From Symbiodinium natans (lineage: Eukaryota > Sar > Dinophyceae > Suessiales > Symbiodiniaceae): a stretch of 64,000 nt of DNA. The translations under genes were made by a program, and so were the position numbers. The stretch covers positions 188,001 to 252,000 of the forward strand of contig CAJNDS010001890.1 of assembly GCA_905221605.1 (NCBI GenBank), read 5' to 3'. Shown here piece after piece: positions 12,801-24,800 of this stretch (positions are counted from its first letter, which is position 1; each line of letters opens with the position of its first letter). The notes under the pieces are model-generated. The model was not told where the DNA came from, searched no databases, and saw nothing but the letters and a program-made list of their open reading frames with translations.

Positions 12801-15800
12801 TCTTGATCGGGTTTTGGCCTCGGCTTGGGGGCGGGGGGAGGGGGGGTTTGAGGGGGGGGGGGGGAGGAAAGGTTTAGCGTTTATAGGGTTTAGGGACTAG
12901 GGATTCAGGTTTAGGGATGAGGGTTTGGGCTTTGGTTGTTTTTGCCACCCGCAATGCCCTTGGTTTCGGATTTCGGGGTTGATTGAAATTGTGTCGGGCT
13001 TTGGGTCCAAAACTGTTGGGCGCTAGTTTTGGGACATCGAAAAAGTTTTGCTTGCATCCAGTCTGTATAGGGTTGGAGCCAAACAACTGAACGGGTTTTG
13101 GCCGAAACTGTTGGACACAAGTTTTGTGCGAGCTTCCTGTTCTGTCTTGGGTAAAAGCACGCGAGCGGGTTTTTGGGGCGAAAGTTCTAGGCGGGTTTCT
13201 TGCTGTGACTTGTGAATTGGAAAGGTTTAGGCGAAAGCCTAAACCCTAAACCCCAAACCCCAAACCCTAAACCCCAAACCATAAACCCAGTGTTGGGAGA
13301 AAGCTCTCCCAACCTGGGGGCTGGACGTCGCACTTCGAGGCTGAATTGTTGAGTCTTTCAGGGGTGTGTTGGGGGTGACTCAATGTGTCTTTTTGCTAAC
13401 GGGCCTTTCAGCTGCAAATCCTGGATCCGTTTAAGGTTCAGGGTTTAGGGCTACTCCGACAACCGGGATTCTGACAAGCAAAAAGCTGAGCGGCACATGT
13501 CGCAGAACTTGTACTCAAACTCCTTGGCTGCTTAGGACGCTGCTGAGGACAAAGGGGTTTCCTAACCCTGAGCCTGAAGTCACCCACCCAAATGGTCCAA
13601 AGAGCCACCGGTCACCGGAGCCCAAATGTCTAAACCAACAACATCCCGCATATGAAGCACAAATCTAAGGGGCTGACAACCATGTAAGGGGTCCCAATTT
13701 CCAGGACCACAGCAGCTGCAAGTTGCAGGAAGTTGTGCCATAAAACTTGAGTAAATGCTACCCGCAGAGATTGTACAACCCACATGCCACAAGGCTGACA
13801 CCGAGAAGTCAGGGGTGTGCAACTAGCAGTTCCCGAACCCTTCAACCCGAAGTCTACAGGTCAGTATATAGCCTATAAACCCTCAAAGTTACAGGGCGTG
13901 TCGGGCAAATTTTCGACCCCTATTCAGCAGGCTTTCTGCATGTCCCCTGGGCCCGAAACCCTGAAAACTCAACCCCCGATACCCGGAAAGCAGATCCACA
14001 GAGCCCCTGCCAGCAGGCATATACAAGATTTAGGGATTAGGGTTTGGGATTTAGGGTAGGGATGGGCATCGGCTGGCTTACAGAAGAAAACCTGGAATAA
14101 TTAAGTTTTACAAAATTTCTGAAAAGATTTCTGAAAAAAACTCTGACTCCAAAAACATTTCTGGAAAAAAGTCTGAAATATTTTCGCGGTAGAAAAATAT
14201 CAGACTTTTTTTCAGAAATTCCGAATCCACAGTGGCTGGAAAATCAGAAAAACCATGGTATATACAGCATATTTCTGAATTGTTTTCTGATTTTTTCTGA
14301 ATTCTGATCTCCCCGCCCCCCCCCCGCCCCCCCCAACCCCTGGACCCTGGAGGGGGGCATGTCAAAAAAAATTCAAAAAAGTGCTGTGTATACCATGCTT
14401 TTCTGACTTTCCATGCCCCACGGCGGGCATCCGGACCAGAATTTTTTCAGAAATTTCTGGGCATCCGAAACGGGAGGGGAAATCAGAAAAGGCATGGTAT
14501 ATACAGCATATTTCTGAATTATTTCTGATTTTTTTCTGAATTCTGATCTCCCGCTCCTAGGGGAGCATTTTCAGAAACAATCATAATTCACGCCGAAGCA
14601 GATTCAGAAAATAAATCAGAAATTTTTCACAGACCAGAAAAATAATCAGAAGCTTTTTCAGAAATATTTCAGAAAAGAATTCAGATCCGCATTTGCTTGA
14701 TAAGCCAGAGGTGCCAGTTACTAATTTAGGGTTTGGGGTTAGGGTGAAGCCCCAATGCTGGGATACAGTCCGAACCGCCAAGAAACCCACGCCACTTGCA
14801 GCCAAGCTTCGACTTTCTCCACCTCTGCCACGCGCCCTCCAAGGAACTCCTCAACACTGAAGCCGACAAAGGTTGAGGGATTCGGGTTTAGGGTTTTAGG
14901 GCTTAGGGCTTCCCAAATTCTCTCGGGTGGGGGCGTCGTCTGAAGCAAGTTGAACATGCAAGCAGAGACGAGAGGAAGCTTTGTGAGTCCTTCTTCCTTT
15001 TCTGGCTCGGACCAACCTTCTCCATTCGGGCCCCTCCGCAAGACCAACAGAGCCCCCAACACCCCGATGTCAGAGAGAGGTCCTCGAAAAAGAGCCGCCG
15101 GATGCTCTCGAAGCGGAACTCAACGCCTGTGCTCAAATGAAGTGCGGTTTGTTGAACACGGTTCCCCCGACAACAAGCCTTATAAGTCGTCGCCTATACA
15201 ATGGCGTCCCGCGCAAAGCAGGAACGCCCAAAAGGACCCGCATTTGGCACAAAGATCATGAAACCTCTGCCCCAAACCACCCTAAACCCTCAACCCTACA
15301 CCTTAAACCCTAATTACATCCTAAACGCTACACCCTAACACCAAAACTATAACCTCTATGTCGGAAGCGTGCAGCTCGTGCGGTGCCGAGGGCCCGCTGC
15401 GGCCGCCCTGGTCTTACCACGGGCTCCCTTTACTACGCTGAGGTGTGGGTTTAGGGTTTGGGGGTACCCTGCATAATCTCTTAAAGGGAGCACTTGATCT
15501 AGTATCTATGCAGAACGAATTAAGCAAGCCCCAAACCCACAATAACTTTTGCAACCCAAACTGTTGGGGACACTATTAAAACTAGAGAAGTGTATAGGCT
15601 TTTAATACAGGGCTTCAAGAAGCTTGTGTACAGGGCTTCTTTTGCAAGCTTCTTTTGCAAGCCTTTGGAGATCGTCTGCGCGGTGTCCCCAGCGAACACG
15701 AAGCCCTGCTCACGCTGCGAGACCTCTCAAAGGGGATCTTGTGGCTGTGGGGCCTCTGGTTGCCTCAGCCCTGATGACCGCAGGGTTTTCAGTTTAGGGT

Positions 15801-18800
15801 AACACTAAACCCTAAACCCCAAACCCTAAACCCTAAACCCTAAACCCTAAATCCTAACCCTGAACCCTAAACCCTAAACCCTGTTTCTCTGAATGTTCCA
15901 GCTCACTTGGGTCATGCGCAGGGCTTACTGTAGGATCCTGAGGCCCCCTCCAGGGTTTAGGGGTTAGGGTTTTAGGGGTTAAGGGCTTTTTTGGGGGTCT
16001 AGGGGTTTGGGGGTTTGGGTTTAGGGTACGGGGGGACAACCAAGGAAGGAAATCAACTCCCCTAATCGCCCTGAACTTATATTTCCCAGATCGAACCAAG
16101 AAACAACCAAGAACACGGATAAGAGCAACAAGGAAGGGGCACCCTTACACAAGTAGAGGGGCACTAACCCAACCCTCACTCCCAAACACGGACTTTTTTC
16201 TTTGGACGGGCTGGCCATCCTTGAGCCAAACATAGTTTACGGGTTCATTAACCCTTTCAACTTCCAACACTAACTCCTTTCTACAATACCAATTGCAGCT
16301 CCGCACTCCCCCTGTCCTAGGATTTCCTAGGACACATTGGAGATGCAGGTCTTTTGGCCAAAAACTGCCATTAAGGCAGCAGCCAGCTGCTTGAAATGCA
16401 AGTTGTGGTTTAACGTCTTCCAGGACGGAATTATAGCACATTGGCTAACCTACTACCCATAGAGAATCTTTTTTCACCATGATCCTCTCATCACTGAAGA
16501 CTCCTTGGCCTTCTTCACCACAAACCGTGGTCTTCGCTACGCGAAAAGCTACTTACTTCTACTATCAGGGATTTCCATACCCTTAATAGTAACCACCACA
16601 TTGTCAGCACATTGGCTGTTCCAGCGCACCCGTCTCCAGAAAGAGAAAAACTATCCCTTCATCCATACCATCCAATCACTTCTTTTTCCGATTGTTGGCA
16701 ATCTTGAGGTGAAGTTGCAGCAGAATATACTCCAGGTCCGAAACTGTAAGAACAGGATCCTGTACGCCCCTTTGAATTGAGGATACCAATCCTTCCCTCT
16801 TTGCGTCCTCAATCGCCTGGCAAGATTGACCCAGCTCTTCATTCGCAGTGGCAGACCCTGGTGCATCCGCATCAGATGGACGATCCTTTTCTTCAGGATC
16901 TTGAACCATTACCACCTCTTCTTTTTTGGGACTCTGACTTTTCTCCCTCTTCTTTGTCTTTCCACCGACATTTGACTTTGTGCGCGTCTTCGAGGATTTT
17001 TCCACTGCAGAAGCCACCACATTGGATGTTGATCCACCCTTCTCAATGATCGTCGGCATCTTCTTCGGCTTTGGAACCATGAGAGTGTAAGGATCTTCAA
17101 TAGCTGCAGCTTTCCTCTTCTTTTTTACCTTTTTCTTCTCTTCTTCAACGGCAACCTCCGTCTCCGAAGTCTCAACCACTCCTGTTTCGGCAGGAATATC
17201 CTTGCTGGACTCCCTTTCTAGGGATCTCTTTTTACCTCTTTTGGGATCCTTTTCCTCTCCCAAATTGGCTCGCTCATACCATATCCTCAGGTCATTGACC
17301 CATTCTTCCACCTCCGCGAGCGAAACCTCATACGACTTCACTACTTCGAGAAGTTCCAGCACGGACAACATTTCAGTGGTCCACGAAACCCATACTTGAT
17401 CCATTTGGTCAGCATCTCCAGTGAACTTCAGGAGTTTGAACAATGGGTCCGCCTCTGCTCGAGCCAAATCTGGCTTGCCACCGGAGAGAAATGAAATCGC
17501 CTCCATCAACAGTTCCGTCATCTTGGTCTCTTCGTCATAAACCATAAAATCCTCCTCATCATCATCGAACTGTTCAGGAGAGATCTCCTTTTCTCCACCA
17601 TTTGCACCAGACTTTTTCCTTGGACCATCCCTTGGGGGCGTCCTTGGAGACCTTGGCCTCTGTTTTTCCAACGGAACACCATGCTCGAAGACACACCTGT
17701 CACCAAATCGACACTTCCCAGACCGAGCAAACTGGACGCACCTCACACCAGTTGCATCATGCGAGAACTCACAATCCTTTCCAGCGAAACATTCTCTCCC
17801 TGCCACATAGTATTTGCACCAATATGAATGTAGCACCACATCATCTTCGGAATGGATGAATTTGCAGTCGTCACCGAATTTGCAGCGATCTTTCCCCCTG
17901 CCGAACCAATAGCAGAAACCCTTCTTCCTCTTCTCCAAGCGCTCTGCCTCATACCGGTCCATAGGGCGATTGTGCTCTACATGAACATTGCCATGTACCT
18001 GGGGACTGCTCCCTTCACCCGACGTGCTATCAGTATTTGGTGCTTGGAGTACAGCTGGAAAACCCGGCCTTGGTCCTACCACCTTCATGATCGGTTTTCC
18101 GCCAACTCCTGAGCCATGCTGAGACGATCCAAAAACATTGAACATCTTCATGAAGGCCTTTCTAGTGCCAATCTTCTGCACCCTTTTGATTGGACGTTTC
18201 ATTGCTCCAACCTTGCATCCAGATGCGTTCAAACGACACAACCTCCTATAACCAACTCTATGTCCCTTCTTCCAAAGAGCCATAAGAATTTTAGAGGCAG
18301 TAACATTCTCCACCTCTACCTTTTCCAATGGTCCCTCACTTCCCGGAACAAACCCATCCATATCTGAAGACCTTTCCATCTTTTTTGACACCACTTCGTC
18401 GAGGTAGTCTTCTGAGATCCAGGGTAAGTTCCCCTTAGAGGAAGGATTGTCATCATTGTTTGGTCCTTCACCAGGATACCCTTTTGTGCTGTCAAAGATC
18501 TTACCAGTAGTGCGGTCCTGCATAGAGAAATTCGAAGCCACGCGGGAGTACACTGACCACAAGAAAATCCTTGTGTCCGCCAGTCTTGATGACCCACTGG
18601 ATGTCTCCTCTTCCGGAGAAACTTCTGGCGCTTTGCCATCCCCTCCAGTGTCACCACTTATCTCACCTCCAGCATCTTCAATGGGAATAAGGGATTCATT
18701 GTTCCCTTGATCAAGCACCGCGCCCTCTGGTCCAAAAACTTCCAGCACCGCTGTCGAAGGATCCACCTCTTCATCAGCATCGTCGTCCATCCTTCTCCAG

Positions 18801-21800
18801 AGAGCCTCCAATTGGTCCGCACAAGTCGCCGCTTGAAGGAACTCCATCAACCGAGCCCTCCCGCGCTGCCAGAGAAATTCCGAAATCATCACCGACCCTT
18901 GGGCTCCCAGATTCAGGAATGGGTGAACCATTTTGGCTACCCTCGCCATAAGTTCAATATGAACTTCCATGCCTGGACTGCGGCTCCAATCGTAGGCAAT
19001 TGCCTCCATAGCAGTTCCAAACTTGTCAGTGTTCTTGAATTCCCCTTCCAGACCAGGAGACAACAAAGCACCCATCACTGAAAGAGGATAATTCCCCACC
19101 GCCGGCAAGCACGGGTTTTCATGGAACGAATGATGCAGGTCAGTATAATGTCCTTGATCTCTCCTTTGAAAAAGGAGTGCTCCAGTCCCTAGCTGGGCAT
19201 TCATTTCATCCACTTGAACCATTTCAGCACATATCCTCTGTGCCATGTACGCCATTGCTGGCCAGACGGAACGATCGGTAAGACCGCGACGCATAACCCA
19301 ATCAGTTGTTGGCGACTGAATCAGCGTCCTTGGATCATACACCAGAACAACCATCGCACCGTCACCCATTGACTGATCAGCATCGTCCTCCAGTGCCAGG
19401 TTCTCATCCTGTTCGCTTGCACCCTCGGATGACATGCTAATAACCAAATTTCGATCCATCTTATTGGACCCTTTTTGGCAGTCTCTTTGCCCCACCGGCA
19501 ACTTGCCAACTGCAACCTTCCAATAAATCCGAGTCAGAAGGCCTTTAACCAGCAATTGCTGAAGGTCACTCCTCACCGGACCACCATCCAACATCTTCGC
19601 ATCATCACCACGGAGGTCATTGCTCCCACCTTCTCCTTCTTTTTGGTCAGTCTCCTCGCCAGAAATCTGTACTGCTCCTTCCGGCGCCGTCTCCTGTCCA
19701 GCCACTTCTTGCCCAGGAAGAACTTGAGCGCTTTCAGAGACATTCACCTGTCCAGCAACACCTTGCCCAGGTAAAACCTCATCCGTGGAGCCCACCGCCA
19801 GCGAACCAACCATAACTGAACCATCCCTTGCTCTTTTTTGAGACCGTTCAGCTCGACGAGAAGGTTGTGGTAGCGAAAAAACTTGTGAAGTCACTTCTTG
19901 GCGGGTCTCCCCCCGCGACGCTTTGTCGCGCCCTTCGCCAAGGTGAACCGATTTTTTCGGCCCGTCATTGGAGCCTGAAGAACCACTTTGCGGAACATTG
20001 CCACGATTCGCAGTTCTCTGTGAATCCCTTTCTTGCAAAAAGATTTCCTTCAGGCGTTGTACGGCATTGGTCTCCTCTTCGCTTGAATCGCTTGAGGAAG
20101 CGGCATACGAGACCAAAGCCTCCGCCTGTTCATCATCATCCACCACATCTGCCCACGCTCTGCTGAACCGATACGACAACCCACCACGAGGCTTCAGTTC
20201 CAGTGGCTTCGGCTTTTCCACCACTTCCGCCGGTTGCACTCGTCGTTGTGACCGAGAGCGTGGCACCTGTCGCACCTGTTTTTTGTCCAGCAAGGGCCTT
20301 CCCCTTCTCACAGGGTTTGATCTTGACCGATACTTTTTTGTTGGTGGATTCACCGGCGGCATTCCAACTCCCACCAACCGCAGCTTCTGTACACACAACG
20401 GAGACCTCTGCGCAAGCGTCCAACCATCACGGTACCTGACCTTATCAAAAAGCTCCCGATAGGAGCCTCTCGGCATAGTTTTTGCACCGGAGTCTTCAGC
20501 TTCACGCACCTGAGTGAGGGTTCGCACCGCCGCTCTTCCAGTCCCTTTGTTCCCAGAAGATTGTTGTACCCGTACAGATGCATCAGAAGGAACTGCCTTT
20601 TCCGGTCCTCCCGGTCGATATCGGACCTCACCCACCAATTGCAGAATTTTGCATGCGGTCACTTTGTTGATCCCTTTGTCAACCAAATCTTCCACAAAGA
20701 TGAACTCTTGCAAATCCGACACATTGGTCACACCAAGCGTAATCATCACCTCACTTACATGAGGGGTATACACCCACAGGTGTGCGTTGCGAGCCATCCA
20801 ATTTTCAATTGGCTCCTCCGGATTTTGAAGCTGAGTACCAGTGGATGCAGCCACTGAATTCTTTTGTTCATCAGCTTCTGCTTCATCCAGAGTACCTTTT
20901 TCACCATCTTTTTGTGACACATTGGTCATTTGCAGTGCTTTCGGTGCCGAGGATGAGGAAGATTCAGCTCCCCCACTTGCAGGCGGCTGAAACGTGCTTC
21001 TATCCGTAATCTCCCATCCTCTCTCTTTTTCAAACCGGACCTGATTGGCCACCTGTACCAAGTGTTTCAGGAGCGACAGCCGCTCCTCTGACATCTCGTC
21101 ATGGGAGTACTTGCAGAAATTTAACCCTTTCCGGCAACGTCCTCGGAGGTAATAATCGAAACAGCAATTGTGGAACCCTGCGTCCCTTAGTGACTTCCTG
21201 GAAGCATTGTCCCAAGATTTGCCGGGCTCCCAAGTCCCTTCCAATGCTATGTCATCGTTGTGAAGGTACCTGCATGCAGTCCCATATTTACAACCACCTT
21301 GATTGTAATACAGACACAGCCGACCTTTTGGCTCACCTGACGTAGGCTCACCCTTTGATGCACCTTTGCCAAAATTGTACTTGGCCCGGAAGGCTAAATC
21401 CTCCCGCTCCTGCTGTGCCTCATCCACTGTACCTTCCTCTGTGGGAGGGTCACCGATGTTCCCATCCTCATCATCAGCTTCTTGGCTATTCTTTGGATCA
21501 GTTGACCCTCCTCCTGGCCAACCTTCACCATAACGACGATGCTCATAGGAACACTCATCACCATTGCGACACCGTCCCCGATTGAAGAACTTGCACAGCT
21601 TGCTGTAACCAGGTGACAACACAGTCTTTGGTGTCATGTAAGCCTTTTTGTACTGGTCAGGGTCCATGTAGGCTTCCATTGGCTTGTTCTCCCTTTTGCT
21701 CATGGATTGCACTGCACCATCAAGCTCCTGCAAAAATAGCTTGGTGTCCAACCAAAGCGCGTTCCAAAACTCATCTTCCCCTTGATTCAGCACCGTTGCC

Positions 21801-24800
21801 ACCGCTTCACCCACAACTGGTCGAGAAAATCTCCTTTTTTTGCATGCCAGTTCGAAAAGCGCGTTGTGGTACTGTTTTCGGGAAAAAGTGGTTAACTCCC
21901 CCAAGCCTGTGCTTTCTGTACCATCAGGCTTCCAACCACCATTTTGCAAGATGCCATACGCGCGCCGAGCTTCCGCATTGAGGAATGCCTGATCTGCAAC
22001 ACACTCCTGTAAATCTTCCATCGGGCGACCCAACAGCATCCCTGTAATTTTGCCAACATAGGCTTCCTCTTCGTTTCCATTCTCCAGAAGAGCTTTGTAG
22101 ATCTTTTCTCCATAAAGTTGTCTTTCTTCTCGTTCTTCAGAGGATAACTCCTGTATCACAAGCTCCTCATCGGAATGCTCTTCCTCCTGTTTCCAGTCCC
22201 ATTGACCGTTTGAATCTCGGTACCACTGACCAACATACCATGGATTCGTCCACCACGTACTCCAGCCGCTGGGTTTCCACTTCCGCAGCGTTGAGGAAGA
22301 GTCCTCCACGTCCTCTTCCAAAACCAGAAAGGTGTCCAAGATTATGGTACCATCATCTTCCACTAGTTTCACTGTTCCATTGACAGTATCACCAAATCTG
22401 AAATGGCACGTATTGTTCCCTTCTGTAGGAATCAATACATTCAAATCACCATGGTCCAAAAAAGCTCCATACCCATTGATGCAGCGCACTAGACCCATGA
22501 TCTCATCTCCCTCTTGATAGCAATGTGTCCCAGGTGATTCCAAGGCTCCCGCTCGGGGCACTTTCTTTGCTTGCTCTTCAGAAACCACCTCTGTATCATC
22601 GGCTCCTGGCGCATCCTTTGTTTTCACCTTTGAGTCACACTGCTCGTCCTGCTCCACGAGTCCCACAAGCTCATCTTTTTTGTGCTCCTGGACTTCAGGA
22701 CCTCTCTTTTTCTCCGCCAAAGGCTTTGCCTCATCTGCTGTAATTCGCTCGGTGTCGACTTCCGGCGAACTTCCAGACGGCAACACTTCTCCCTTCATGG
22801 GAGTGGACCCATCATTGGAGTCCTTTGTCACACCTTCTGCAGCAGGCAAATCTTCCTCCACTGCAGGGCAATTGAGTCGATCATCCACGGCAGGCATGCT
22901 TTCTTCCACCGCAGGATCCTTTGGTTCCATGGCTTCCAAAGGAGAATTTCCACCATCATTGACCACAGCTGCCTCATTGGCTCCGGTGTAGCCCTTGTCA
23001 TTTCGTTCCTCGCTGCTAACTTCAGGTTGCACCAGTGCGTCCACCTGTGAACCTCCATCATCAGCTGCTGCGGAGACCTGCGCCCCATTGTTGCAGTCGC
23101 CCGTGGAACGTAACGCCATATGCACCTCAACCCGTGCTTCCTTCGCACTCCAGGTAATATCTGGCGCATCGACCCGCGCATCATTGGCGCTCCAGGCCTC
23201 ATTTTTCAGATCTTCTGTGTCTCCAGCTATTCCAGAAGCTTCTTTTTCCCTTTGAATGGCAGGAACCTTGGCACCAAACGAAGAGACCTCCTCAGTCGCA
23301 ACGCACGACCTTTTCCCTCCGTCTTCCAAATCTCCAGGACCACATTCCCGAACGACAGGTACCACATCCACCACTCGATCTTCTGCAGCCGACACAGTTC
23401 CGATCTCCACATTGGGAATCTGTTCCGATCTCCACATTGGGAATCTTTTCTTCTGGACCTACCGATTCCACCGCTGCCACACCCTCAGAAAGTGCTCCCA
23501 TTCCTTCCCGATCCAGATGTTGAGCTCCAGCGATGTCTGTTCGGTTTCCAGGAATCTCCTCCTCATCAGGAGAACCCGAGGTCGGGGCGTCACCACCAGC
23601 CCTAGGACCGCTATCCCTGATAGTAGAGGAAAAATCTTTTTCACCTAAACTATTTACACTACCCTGGAATGCCCTCGTAGACTCAGTCTTCGGAGTAGAG
23701 GATGAAGAATCCAGTGCCGCCTCCATTTCCAGCTCATTGCCCGAAGGAGACCCAACCACCTCGTCACTCTTCATCTTTTCACCTACCACCGGCAATGTCC
23801 ACTTGCTTTCCTGCGTATCCAGGCAGTAATAATATTGTCTCCCATCTTCATGGAGGTGCCATTCCCACGTTGTCCCATCGCACGCTTTGATCAGATGCTC
23901 GTCTTTCCGAAAACCATCCCTTTCAGAGACCTGTCGCATCTCGTCCTCTTCTTCGGACAACTGTCGCAACCTCTCAGCCTCCATCTGTAGGATCTCCTCC
24001 TCCCCCATGGCGTATCCAGCAGCAGGTGCAGCTTCAAAGCTGTCCGCACCCTTCTGTTCATGACCGCTTCCACCACCTTGGGAACTCGAAGATGGACCCC
24101 TTTTGATCTTGTTCAGAGGCCTCCGGGCCGCTTGCAGCACTTCTCCAATCAGATCGGTCTGAGACTCTTGGTCTACGATTCGACCCAAAGTCGAAGACGA
24201 CGGCTGATACCCGTGTTTGTGCAACACTCGTAAAACAGTCACCTCCATTTCACGATCTATACCACCAGTCGCGTCCCAGTTCCTTTTCTCACCAGGCTTT
24301 GGCGATACAGAAACAGCACGTCCTTCAGCTTCAGCATTGCTAACCATATCCCTATTGGGATTCATACCCACATTGGGGCTTTCTGCAACCAAGGCCTCTT
24401 CCAGATGTTCTTCAGCGCCGGGAATCACCTCTTCCAACACCGATCTTTCACCCAGAGACTCAGCTGCACCATTTCCAGCTCCACCATCTTGTCCACCATC
24501 CGAGGCAAGTTGGAGCCATCGCTTCGGAGAAGGCATTGCTTCTTGATCCCAAAAACCTTGAAAGAACACTTAACCGCAGGGAACCTAATTTGGGCTCATA
24601 ACCTACGGGGGGACAACCAAGGAAGGAAGTCAACTCCCCTAATCGCCCTGAACTTATATTTCCCAGATCGAACCAAGAAACAACCAAGAACACGGATAAG
24701 AGCAACAAGGAAGGGGCACCCTTACACAAGTAGAGGGGCACTAACCCAACCCTCACTCCCAAACACGGACTTTTTTCTTTGGACGGGCTGGCCATCCTTG

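Noticed and set aside
23292-23437. Programmed +1 frameshift between two retroelement frames, as in Ty1.
   Set aside because: The frame change is fully explained by the perfect 25-bp tandem duplication. No slippery heptamer is needed.
16505-24546. Plus-strand frames within the retroelement (up to 164 codons).
   Set aside because: They are antisense to the long minus-strand frame and show no independent features.
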